Source of the DNA: Clytia hemisphaerica | Taxonomy: Eukaryota; Cnidaria; Hydrozoa; Leptothecata; Clytiidae | Length of the DNA stretch: 64,000 nt | Direction of reading: 5' to 3' | Assembly (NCBI GenBank): GCA_902728285.1 | Contig: CACVBU010001197.1 | Coordinates: 1,667,870-1,731,869, forward strand | Part shown: piece by piece, positions 41,432-52,519 of the stretch | How positions within the stretch are numbered: the first letter of the stretch is position 1 | Layout: every line of letters starts with the position of its first letter | The notes under the pieces: model-generated | Seen by the model: only the letters and a program-made list of their open reading frames with translations | The model's database searches: none | What the model was told of the DNA's origin: nothing | Made by a program: the position numbers and the translations under genes

Positions 41432-44213
41432 ATTCAGCTCCTCCGCCAACCGTGACCTCCCCAATAAGGCCTGGGTTGGAAAAGAAATTTATGAAAAGAA
41501 TTAGAGAAGCGAAGAAGAGAATAATCCCCTTTATGGGTTTCCGTAATCACGTTTTAATACTAAAAGTTAGAAGAGAATCAAAAAATAAAGTAAGTTTATG
41601 TACTAAAGTTAAAATCGATGTTATAAACGGGATATAAAGTGTAATCTATTTACATCATATTCTAGAGTATATATATTGGTTTGGATGTCCATCATAGTGG
41701 CTTTTAATTCTGGTGAATTCGTAGTACGACGCCAAAAAGGCGAGAACAACAATAGAGCCTTCAATTAGTAGCACCGTCGGAAAAATGGGTTTGTAACCGC
41801 TAAGTAATAAGTTTGTCCGCTATAATTAGAAATTTCCACATTTGGAATCTTTTATGACGCTTTGACTAGTAGATGGCTGTGGAAGATAGAAATGTCCGCT
41901 TGTCCGTTAATTGGAGGCTTTTCTGTATTTACGATCTGTCAATTGCCGTGCCAACCTTAGCCTGGATATCCAAGCTCAAAATTTTAGAAAAAATAAGTTT
42001 TACCTCAGCCAGACAAAGTTCTAAAATTATAGAGCTTGGTTCACCTAGAAATCAGGTGAACCCCTGTTGACAGATTTTCCTGCATGAATCCCATGGCTGC
42101 AAATAAATATGTGCACATAATGACATGCATAATTTCAAGATGGTACCCCAGCAGTGATAAATCGATTTAGAATGGCAGCCTTGACCATAAAATATAGACA
42201 GTGTGGTGGAAAGTCTGTTTGACAAAAAGTGCAAAGTGAATTTTGGAGAAAACTTTTTTTCAAAATCCAACCGAAAACAGCAATGCAAAATTGGCAAACA
42301 GAAAAGAAGAATTGAAGCAAAATAAAGATATACCTATTTAGTTCTTTACACGATGCAACAAAGTCATTAAGAAGATTAAAACAAGAATATCTAAGCAAGT
42401 AATTGAAAAGAAAACAATCAGAACATCTAAAAATTCCCATGTTGTGATCTTCCCACTTCTTCCCTACCATTATTGTTATTTTCATTTAGATGCGCGGTCA
42501 AACACCCAAGGGAGATAATTAGAATATTCTATTGTTATTTGCTTCGAAGAAGAAAAGTCAGGGAGATTTGCAAAGCAGCGTATGCGCCTTGCTGATCGCC
42601 CGAGCGGTCCGCCTAAATATTTAGGCGAACACTTCAAGTCGGCTCGCATAATTTCTTATACGCGTGCCACCATTCAGATCTCTGATTCGCTTGGACCAAC
42701 CAATCAGAATATCCGCATAATCATCCTCAGATGAGAATGCAGACGATCTAGGTAAACCAGACCGTAAACATAAGAAATATCAAAATCAAAAAAAAGTTTA
42801 CGGGCTGGATATCCAGGCTATGCCAACCTTTAAGAAAACGTACTTGACTAATTTAATCATGATATAAATTGTCTCCCAGAAAAGTAACCCACAAAGAGTT
42901 TATTCATCACAACCAGCCAATCGAGGTCAAGAGGGATTAAAACTGATTTTCAGCTAAACAAAAATAGGAAATTAACTAACCTGCATGCTCACTCCAATAT
43001 TGAAACATGCAGCATTTTGATCGGCAATAATTGTTTCATGAAGGGCCTTTGCTGTGTTATGTTATGTATGCCAGAAGTCGTCTAAAAAATAGAATGATTC
43101 AAAAGTGTGGTGATTCGGTAGTGAAATTTCCCACTTATAAAAATCAATATTCTTTCGAGCCTAAAGGACTTTTAAAGGTCGGTCTCCACTAGCGCGTGCT
43201 GCGATCGCAACTTTGGCTTCAATCATTTTTGCTTTGAAAAAAACGCAACGTGCGCTTGCTTTTCAAGCGAGTGATCGTTACGTCAGATCACGCCAATGGA
43301 ATTGCTTCATATTTCTATTGATCAATAGCGTGGAAGCTTTGCTCAAAGAAGAGCTATCGCAGCGCGCGCAAGCGGAGACCGATCTTAAGGCACAAAGGAG
43401 ACACAATGTGGGTGAAATTATTTGCCGCAAGCAAGTTACAAGTTAAATTCGATTGTTGAATCGATCGAAGTCAATCGAAGTCAATCATAAAGAGGAAAAA
43501 AATGTAAATCTTCGATCGATTCGACAATCGAATTTTTCGATTGACATTCCCTGGAATAGTATTAGCTACATGAAATCTCACAAAGGTTGCAATTGACCGA
43601 CTGTCTAACGTATCTGTCTATATTTGTTTCAATAACAATAGCGAAATGTTCATTTCTGTAGATACCGAAGAACCACAGTCCACTGAAGCCACGGCGAAAG
43701 AAAAGGTCAAGCTTAAAGCTGCTCCCAGATAACCCCTCAGCTAATTTAGCTCCGATAGTCAATCTCCCTGGGAAAAAAGCGGACGAGAGCACCAAGAAAC
43801 CGTCAGGTCGAAGGTCAAGGTGTGAATTGTGCAAGAGAGTGTATGAAAGGGATGCCGAGCGTAAATTGTGTGCGCTTAATAACCCAGGGGAAGAACTTTT
43901 AGGATGTCAAGTCGTCTTTGGAGAGCAGGCATGTGATTACTGGGTCCATGCCGTTTGTGCCAAAATCACAGGAGGCAGAAATCAGAACATTGGTGACATT
44001 CCATTCTATTGCCCAAATCACTCGCAGGGTTCATCCTCAACGACTGTTGAAGAGTCAACGTTACAAAATGAAAGCGGCACACACCCTCCTCCTGTATCAG
44101 GTACAACGATTTCGACGAAAGATCCAGGGGAAACGCCGAAAAGAAGATCTACACGTAAACGTAAACGTAATATAAAGCAAAGCCACAAAATTTGGATTTT
44201 GGATTCTGGTTGA
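41432..44213 (+). CDS. two-exon candidate ending in a PHD-type zinc finger
   Basis: Exon 41432-41589 (acceptor GATTGTAG, donor AAA|GTAAGT) encodes SAPPPTVTSPIRPGLEKKF and a basic segment. Exon 43662-44213 (acceptor TTTCTGTAG) encodes 183 residues to TGA. The phases agree (0/0), but no other evidence joins them. The second exon holds RCELCKRVYERDAERKLC, then GCQVVFGEQACDYWVHAVC and FYCPNHS. The order C-x2-C ... C ... C-x4-W-V-H-x2-C ... C-x2-H is PHD-like. A basic RRSTRKRKR tail follows. PHD fingers of this type are seen at the C-termini of several transposase-derived invertebrate proteins. Upstream exons are not found. Confidence 0.45.
41958..42820. mobile_element. 0.86-kb non-autonomous TIR element, copy 2
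   Basis: Ends TAGCCTGGATATCCA and the perfect complement TGGATATCCAGGCTA. The flanks TGCCAACCT (41949-41957 and 42821-42829) are a perfect 9-bp duplication. It is nearly identical along its whole length to 2014-2880. Confidence 0.9.
43176..43385. mobile_element. 210-bp TAA-flanked MITE
   Basis: AGGTCGGTCTCC at the left and GGAGACCGATCT at the right, both flanked by TAA. The ends also contain GCGCG(T/C)GCTGCGAT inverted matches. Harbinger-type duplication (inference). Confidence 0.75.
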
Positions 44214-44643
44214 TAAAAATAATGGATGTTCAATGTTATTTGTATATGGTCATTTTTGTGTTCAATGATTCATTTGCGGCTTTTTCTTTGGGTTTGGTTG
44301 TTACGTTTGAGAGTGTATGAATGTTTTGGTTATTATGATTGAGATTTTTATGTCTGATTCTGATCGTAGTTGTTTTGGGTTCCATTGGGTTCACATTGTT
44401 TTATAAGCAACTCCAATTTTCGGGTCAGCCTCCTGTGTTTGCTTTATATTATTGTTCATTTTCTAAGAAATTGGATATTCGTCTTGATACACGCATAACT
44501 TTTATAAGAATGTTAGGGTGAGATTTCGGAGTTTGAACAATTGGCCTATTGTTTAGAACAATAATTGGCTCTGGCCAATTTATTTTTCACATGTGTTTGA
44601 GTGGGCGATATCAGCTGTCATCATGTTTTTTGTATTGGGGTAT

Positions 44644-45385
44644 TAGTCGCGCGGCTGAGGTCGAAAAACGTTTCATTTCGTGATACATATTTTAGATTCC
44701 AAAAAAAACAACGGAAACTCGCGAATTAGTATGTGTAGATTACAAAATCAAAAAGTTTCCACGATATTATCGTGCAAGTAACGAGTAATTGGCGATTTTT
44801 TGCGTTTCCAGGCAAAATTGCAAGGCCTGGAAGGGGCCTGGAAATTCATGATTTTTGGGGGGTCTTCAAATTAAAAAAAGACCTATATCACATGATAGAG
44901 CTCTTCAAACTGAGCAAAAAAGTGTATTACACCAAAGTCCCAACTTCTCTAGATCAAAAGTTATGGGCCTATTTGTGGTCAAAAAGGTGTTTAATTTTGC
45001 ATAAATTAATGCAGATTGTGGGGAAGTTCCCTGTTTTCCATCAGTTTTTTACCACAAATAGGCCCATAACTTTTGATCTAGAGAAGTTGAGACTTTGGTG
45101 TAATACACTTTTTTGCTCAGTTTGAAGAGCTCTATCATGTTGTATAGGTCTTTTTTTAATTTGAAGACCCCCCAAAAATCATGAATTTCCAAGCCTTGCA
45201 ATTTTGCCTGGAAACGCAAAAAATCGCCATTTACTCGTTACTTGCACGATAATATCGTGGAAACTTTTTGATTTTGGAATCTACATATACTAATTCGAGA
45301 GTTTCCATCGAAAAAAGTAGAATCTAAGAGGTGTATCACGAAAATCATTTTCTAGCCACTTTTTTCGACCTCAGCCGCGCGACTA
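44644..45385. mobile_element. 742-bp palindromic element
   Basis: TAGTCGCGCGGCTGAGGTCG and its exact complement bound arms of about 345 bp with high identity and a short unpaired centre near 45010-45040. TAT lies on both sides (44641-44643 and 45386-45388). A 117-codon open frame within it is a by-product of the palindrome. Confidence 0.9.
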
Positions 45386-45845
45386 TATTGCGTACCAGTG
45401 GGAACATACGAGGATGCTGATTACCAGGTTAACGTCACTCAAAATAATAAATTTTCTCTTACCCGGTAGCAAAACAATCCAGTCAAATTCCATATCAATT
45501 TCCAGTGTTGAATCGTAACAGCCGTGTTCCCAGCAAACAATTTTAACGGACGTAAAAACTACAACTGTATGGAATACGTAGCCAGGTGGTCCTAGGCATT
45601 GACTCTTACATCAAAACAGGAACATGTTCTTATTATAGGTATACTTTTTTGCGAAAACAGACTCCGTTGAGACTGCAAAGAGAAGATAGTCTTTCCAAAT
45701 ACACAACACGTGACTAATGACCATGACCACAGTCCACTGATATAATTGTGATGATATGCATATTTTTTCATCAAAACCAGGTGTCAGTTTGCTTATAAAA
45801 AGAAAACATGTCTGGTGGTGTGTACTGAAATACCAAGTATAACTT

Positions 45846-46016
45846 AAATACCTTATAGGCTTGTTCACCATAGTGACTCACGGAGCAAACTGGACAGTGG
45901 AAAGTGTTGTTTATAACTTCAACAGCGAATGTGAAAATTGTACCGTCGACTTCCAGATACAACCATTCTCTATTACCGCTACCGTACCTCTTGATGCCTT
46001 CAAAAAAGGACGACAA
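45846..46016 (-). CDS. candidate exon, hypothetical
   Basis: On the minus strand, an open frame including GIKRYGSGNREWLYLEVDG and NNTFHCPVCSVSHYGEQAYK ends at donor AAG|GTATTT. CPVC hints at a zinc knuckle, but a second pair is absent. The frame may extend upstream. No partner exon was identified. Confidence 0.3.
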
Positions 46017-46471
46017 TATTTATTAAAAACAGTTCAACAAATTTGAGTGCTAATTAAAGTATACTTTGATGCATTTCTCTTGAAGATACATTAATTATTG
46101 AAAGTAATCTCACGCTCAAAAGACATTTATAAAAATTTGGAAAATGCAGAAAAAATGTGAAGAAGAAATAATCTTGAATTTGGATTTTTCTTACTAAGGA
46201 CACTTGGGGCTGCCTCTGTAGGTACGCCTTTCAGTATAGTCCCAAAATAGAATCTTTTTGAAACCAAGAGAGTTTCTTGAAACTCTCTCTTGGTTCTACT
46301 TGGTGCAAAGCATGTGAGTTTACCTAATCTAATGTCATGGTTACGAAGTACTGTTGCAATGCGGCCATTCTTTGCCACGGAAAGACACGTGACATCTTTT
46401 TCAACCAATAGTATTTAATAATCTCGAGGGTAAAACAAACACTTTGTTTACTGAAAACACATAATTAATCT

Positions 46472-46762
46472 TTAGTAAGTGTTCTGTTGTACCCCAGTTC
46501 TGACGTCATGTCGTGGCGAAGAATAGCCATTGGGGTTCATAAATATAGGCTCTCCACACAGAACTTGGCATGGGGCCTGGACATTTTGAACAATCGTCGT
46601 GTTTTGGTAGATGGTGGATTGTGGGATCGAAATGTTATCTGTTGTTGTTGATATCCCGCTGTTTTTTATACCGCTTGACGAGGAGCACTGTTGCACATCA
46701 GACACAGAAGAAGCACCGGTGTTGGTTTGACCTAAATGGTTTATTGGATTATCTTCAGACAT
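46472..46762 (-). CDS. short Ser/Thr/Asn-rich ORF, hypothetical
   Basis: ATG at 46762 to TAA at 46472-46474, 96 codons: MSEDNPINHLGQTNTGASSV... ending GVQQNTY. The composition is low-hydrophobicity and non-repetitive. It could be a terminal exon of a transposon-derived gene; no domain is recognised. Confidence 0.3.
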   Translation of the reverse strand: MSEDNPINHLGQTNTGASSVSDVQQCSSSSGIKNSGISTTTDNISIPQSTIYQNTTIVQNVQAPCQVLCGEPIFMNPNGYSSPRHDVRTGVQQNTY

Positions 46763-47028
46763 GTTCAGTTTAGACAAATTAAATTTTTGTTTTATAGGAG
46801 TGACTCCAAAAAATAAGAGCCAGTAAGGTGCTGTAACCCAAATAAAATTTCCATAAATGTGATTTTTTAAATTATCCTAGTTCATGCCTATCATTTTTCA
46901 ACTGCTTGGCAAAGCCAATATTCGCATTATTTAGATTTTGTGAAATCCAGGATAAGTGGCCCGTAGAATAGTTCATATTATTTTATTTCGTCTTGCCTTA
47001 CTATATCTTTCACAGAATGTCGCGTCGT

Positions 47029-47848
47029 CTATTGAGTAATCCAGGATGTAGTTACGATTTTCGACTGGAGAACCGCAACAACGACAGTATTGCAGCTTGG
47101 GTGCGCTTTGCCGGTTGCGAAGAATTTATGGTTGGCATACATGTCCCGTTGTTCAATCATCTCATCCAGCGCTGATGTCTTATGTTTCCAATGTCTGAGG
47201 CGTTTACTAATGAAATCGTCGCGGAAGATTTTGAAGCTAATTCTTTGATCTTCAGTTGGCTCATCGTCAACTGGAGATTTATTAAACCACCAAAACTTTG
47301 GTTTCTTAGGCTCGCACCACTGTAAAAATGAGCCAACAATTGGTATTTGCGCGTGAACGGTGATTACACTCATTGGCATTTGTTATAAGATGGATAAATC
47401 CCAATTTGGGAGTCAACTGAGCCTGAATATTGACCATCTGTGTTCTTTATGTGTAACATCATCAACCAAAACATTTTGCGCACATGATAGAGGTAAGACG
47501 AGGTTCTCCCTACGACAGCCCTTGTGATCCCACAAAGGGTGCACATAAAAGATGTTAAATGTTTGGGACGCGGATCTAACCAATCGACAACCTTGTATTC
47601 ACACAACTCTTCAAAAGTTGTGCTGGTCTTTCCAATTTCTTTCAGGTCCCCCTCAATCACATCAAACTTTTTCCTACATCTTTGAAGGCTTTTTCCAGGG
47701 TTTCCGTGTTGTTTTTGGTTTGGTCTGAGGCTGAATTTTCCGCTACTTCCCCGGCTGGTAAGGCTGCGAAGAGACAAACCTTGCAAATAAATGCCTGTGT
47801 TTTTTTCCCTATCCCTGTGGAATTATCGGACACAGGTGTTCGTAACAA
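47029..47848 (-). pseudogene. frameshifted coding relic, unrecognised family
   Basis: Coding character runs over about 270 codons on the minus strand but switches frame at about 47690 (FKDVGK to KKFDVIEGD) and at about 47375 (YNKC to MSVITVHAQ). It contains KVVDWLDPRPKHLTSFMCTL, GRTSSYLYHVRKMFWLM, VGSFLQWCEPKKPKFWWF and ATGKAHPSCNTV. The blocks are dense in Trp, Cys and His and look like an old protein-coding element. I do not recognise the family. Confidence 0.5.
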
Positions 47849-47929
47849 ATGATTTATTGATATTGAAAGTATGTATGTTCAACTTGAAAAATAAAATTGA
47901 TACAAACACTGCATGAAAAATGATCTTTC

Positions 47930-48680
47930 CGACTGTCCGATAGACGGTGAAAAGGATTTCTTTCTTCGTATTTACGTGCATCGTAAAGGATTTCTTTTCG
48001 AGTGCATGATAAGGACGAAAAGTATCCTTTAGAAGCTTTCCGAAAAGAATATATTTCCATTCTTTTCTGTAACCGAAAAGTTATCATTTTCTGTCTCGAA
48101 AAGTACTGGAAAGAATACCTGTTTCTTTTCAATTTACGAAAAGGATATCTTTTCGGTCTCGAAATGGCAGGGAAAGGATTAATTTTCTGATACACTTTAA
48201 TGGAAAGACTAAATTATTTTATGATTTTCCGAAAAGAACTACTATCAGACGTTGGAAATTCACGGAAAGAAAAGATATTCTGCTGGTAAATTTATATAAA
48301 AAGAAAAATTTCTTCAAACCTTCCGAAAAGAAGAACTATCAGAACAAGAAAGTGTACGAAAAGAACTAATTTTCTGATAAAATATTTGTTAAAGGAATAG
48401 GTTTTCATCGAAGCTCTTGCATAGGAAAGCTTTCTAAATTCGATATTGTACAGGAAGAATTGATTTTTTGATATTTTTTGATGGAATGACTAAACTATTT
48501 ATTTAGTGTACGAAAAATACTTCTGCTAGACGACGAAAATTCACGGAAAGAAAAAATATTTTGCCGGTAAATTTATATAAAAAGAAAAATTTCATCAAAC
48601 CTTCCGAAAAGAAATAATATCAGAACAGGAAAGTGTAAAAAAAAGAACTAATTTTCTGTCGTATTTTAGATACGAAGTTT
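47930..48680. repeat. degenerate CGAAAAG/CTTTTCG repeat zone
   Basis: Irregularly spaced TTTCCGAAAAGAA, CGAAAAGNNATC and CTTTTCGG words in both orientations. Two longer blocks (48250-48370 and 48530-48660) share ACGGAAAGAAAA, TAAATTTATATAAAAAGAAA and CCTTCCGAAAAGAA. Related zone at 52040-52510. Confidence 0.65.
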
Positions 48681-51600
48681 TCATCAACCGACATTACTGC
48701 CATTTTAATGAAGTTAGACGATAGATTAAATTCGATATAATATTCTACTTGGATGATTTTCTTCTTTAAAATTAAAGTCAATATTAAATAAATTCATATT
48801 AATATATATGGTGAAGTTGATATATATGTACTCATAATTCTTGTGCTAAAAATCTAAAGTATACCTTATTTACACAAAATGACTTATATTAATAAAATAA
48901 TAAATTACAATATCTAATTTGATTGATGTGGTATAGTAGGAACTTCGGTATAGGGTTAGGGGGGGGGGCTATTTCTGACAAAATTTTACATTGTAAAGCA
49001 TTATTCGAATTTAAGAAATGAGAATTAGGTTGCGGTTAAAAAAATTGTTTTCGTATAAAAAAGGTTGAACCAACTAACAAAAGAAGTCGGACAATTACTT
49101 CTTCAATTACTTTCTCCGATTTTCCGTTCAAACGATCTGTATCCCCCCTCATTGAAGATGTTTCTTTGGTTGTGTTGTCGAACAATGATATTTACTTCCT
49201 TTTCTTATAACCATAATATTCATATCTTTGTCTTCTGATGAGACGATTCATTCTGTGATAAGTTTTCTCCACACCTCTTTGACATTGCAGCGAAATGATG
49301 TTTCGGCTCTCTCCGCTGGGCTCGCAATACGTTTTTCGATTTTCTGTCGAGAGAAAATGATAGAATTGTACTCTACTTCTTATAAACAGGATTATCTAAC
49401 AGTTTAATTGCCGCTTTATCTTTATTTCAAATTGAAAATAATCAGTGGAAATCCAAAATGACTTGAAGATTACAAAAAAACATAATAGCAAGAAAGAAAC
49501 TATGTTCTTTAGACAGGCTTTTCCAAAAATAACTAAAAAAGTGTACTTACATGATCATTGCAGGGCCTCTTTAGCATTATTGACACAAATATTCATCCAA
49601 AGTCTTTACTTCTTACATTTGTTTCACTCTTTGGCTTACTGTAAAGCCCGTGTGAAAAAATGTTACATAATTTCGTGACAAATCAAGTCTTTTCTTTCCC
49701 TCTTTAATTTCTGCCAATTAAAATCTCTTTATTAACATTTTTCTATGAGAGACTTAATTGGACTGCAATTGAATATATCGTAATTTTTCCACAATTATAA
49801 ATGTGTTAACACAGGGTCCCAAAGGGAATGGTGTTGTTTAGTTCAAACAGTTAATTGTAATTTTTTTGATGAAACCGCCTAACAAATTTTTCAGCCTTTG
49901 AAATAGCGCCGAAAAAAGAGAAAGTATACGAATCGTTGAGAACATTTTAAGGCTTTGGGGACTCGAAAACACCCGATTTCTTAGGAAATAATGTGCGGGA
50001 AAATAATAACATGTTAAAAACATTTTTAGGCTGAAAAGTCAAGAACTCCCAAAAGCTTCAAAATTTTTGGATGTTCTTATAAAAAAAAACGCGTATTTAT
50101 GAAATATCAAAGTGATTTCTTTTTATATACTTTCCTGGTTCGTTATATATGTAAAACTCGTCAAACTCGCTGACCATGAAAATTATTTTCGGATGATTTG
50201 CGAAATATCTAATTCCCAACATTTTTATTCAATCTATAATGTAAAATACAGGCTTAGATGCAACCTACTAGCCATAAGTGCAGCGTCGCGAGGCCCAAAA
50301 CAGTGAATCACTCAAACGAAACAAAAGTAGCTGCCGAAGGATTATACTATCTTCATTTTATGAAAGAATGCCTCAAAAAAATTGTTCTTCTTTCCTTCTA
50401 CAAAGCGCCTTTGCACTTGATTCAAATCAAGGAACAAAAAATTGCCTTGCATTACATTTTTCAACTATAATGAAGTAAATCGAGATTAGCACTTAATTAA
50501 AAGACCTTCGTAGGCATAATGGCTAGCCATTGTTGCTGGACATTCGAAAAAAATTTTGGATAACTTTGAAAAGTTTTGCAAGTTTTATAAAAACAATAAA
50601 TTTTGAAAATAATCTCAAAATGGAATGAAAGGAAAGCTTTAAGTCATGTACAATGTCTTTGAAGAAGATTGATTTGAGCACGTCCAGTTTCCAATCGTTG
50701 GTTTTTAAACATCTTCAATTAGTCTAGTTGTTGAAAATCTGGTGAAGGTGTACAAAAAGAGCTAATCATACCCCTGTCACAGTGTCACAGCCCCGGTGGA
50801 GCTTCTTCCACTGTGGGGATTAAAGTTTATACATGGCATTTTCCAAGCCGAGACAATATTTTCAGCCAAATTTTGTAGTGGGTCCCACAAGGTCTGTGAT
50901 ACCGGCAGTACCGTGATGGGTTATAATCAATTATGGGACAAACTAAGGAGACAATTCTTGAAGTTTGGATCTTTCAATGTAAAAAATATAGGATATTTCT
51001 TATCGTTTCGACTGAAAACTGCTAATTCTATGGTGCGAAAAAGCAAAGCAGCACCTAATTTGGTCAACGAGGACGGCTCTTCTTTTTCCTGTCATTACTT
51101 TAACAGACACAAGGGTGTTTTATTGGACACTAAAAAATGATCTTGTCACTTTCTAAAGAAAACATTCTCATAATGCTCTCATAAAATTGAAAATATACTA
51201 CTTTTGTCAAATCAGCTGCAAGAAAAGCTGCTCCTTACTTTTACCCCGACTTAGAGATTGTAATGTTTTTTAAATACGAAATTATTACCTTTCCTTTTAT
51301 GATGATTGTATCTTCGATAAATTCGGCATGAAAATTTTTATGAAAAAGCTTTTTCTTTAAATTTCAAGAAGAACACTTTGATATTTTCTTTGATAAACGA
51401 AGAAAAGACAATCAATCTAGAAACATCAAATTCTTACATTTTAATAAAAAACGACAAAAGGAATTATCCACCTTTTCAGAGCCTTAGCTAAGAAGAATGA
51501 ACTAACGGGTGTCACCGGCCCAGTGAGAATCCCCTACTCACTGAACACCCTGCCTTACGCAATTTGGCTCCCATCCGCTGGTCACCCCAGTGGAAAAATA

Positions 51601-52040
51601 ATTGCCAAAAAAGGCTTTAAATCAGTCCCACTAAAAAAAATAATCACCTCTGAGCTTGCCACGCTCGTACTTCTAAAAATTTTCACTTTTGCTAAAGCTC
51701 TAGCCCTATTCGATGCCCTTTTGAATGAACATATTTTAACTAACTTGTGATTTCATGGTAAATTTTAGGACAGCAAATTAGAGAAGAGATTGATTTTAGA
51801 GAAACCTGAAAGCATTAATTAAAACTTTATTAAAAACATTGTTTACGGAATATTACAGCTTGTCTGCACAGTCAGATCCCCTTTAGAAAACCCAAAAAAG
51901 ATATCTTTAACGTTTGACAATAAAAGTATGTTTCAAAGTATGTTTCGGTGTTGCTTCACTGGCTGTTTATGTATTGGATGTATACTTCTCTGGTCGGGCA
52001 TTTATTTATTAAAAAAATTCATCATTTCCACATCCCCACC
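48680..52040. other. low-complexity DNA, no supported gene
   Basis: AT-rich. The open frame 50796-51140 is discussed as a possible recombinase relic. Others are short and lack splice context. GGGTCTGTGA-type repeat words also occur near 16870, 31977 and 63235, and a related word (GGTCTGTGA) near 50892. Confidence 0.5.
50796..51140 (+). pseudogene. possible tyrosine-recombinase C-terminal relic
   Basis: The 114-codon frame contains GYNQLWDKLRRQFLKFG, IGYFLSFRLKTANSM, KAAPNLVNEDGSS and HKGVLLDTKK. The spacing recalls the recombinase box II region (G.HS.R......), but the catalytic His is absent and the rest is strongly diverged. The assignment is tentative; it may be a chance open frame within a GGGTCTGTG repeat. 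Confidence 0.2.
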
Positions 52041-52044
52041 TTCA

Positions 52045-52400
52045 GAAAAGTGGCTCTTTTTGGAAATCCAAAGCTGTCAAAAATAAACTCTTTACGAATC
52101 ACCAAGACATAAAACCTTTCCATTTTTCTTTTTTCAGAATAGTGGCTCTTTTCGAAAGCCAAAAGCTTTCAAATTGATTCTTTACGATTTATTAGGATAG
52201 AGAACCTTTCCATTTTCCTAATGTCAGAAAAATGACTCTTTTCGGAAATCCAAAAGTGGCGAAAATGACTTCTTTTCCAATTAACAGGATAAAACACCTT
52301 TCCACTTTTTTTGTAGAAAAAATATATCCTTTCAATTATAGTAATTGTCCGAAAATAATTACTTTTCCATCGAATCGAAAAACAAACATTTCTCAATTTG
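52045..52400. repeat. ~89-bp degenerate tandem repeat
   Basis: Three units start TCAGAA(A/T)A(G/A)TG(G/A)CTCTTTT at 52045, 52136 and 52225, each ending ACCTTTCCA(T/C)TTTT. A weaker fourth unit follows. Confidence 0.75.
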
Positions 52401-52519
52401 TGATATCACGAAAACTAATTCTTTTTTGTTTCAAAATTTGGAAAAGATAATTTTTCGGAAAAAGGATTTGGAAATGTATAATTTTTTTATTTGATGTCCG
52501 AAAATCTTTTTTTTTCGGG

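Noticed and set aside
44772-45125. 117-codon plus-strand frame
   Set aside because: It spans the centre of a 742-bp palindrome and has no coding character beyond the mirrored sequence.
47854-48195. 113-codon minus-strand Arg/Lys/Ser frame
   Set aside because: Arises from the degenerate CGAAAAG repeat zone.
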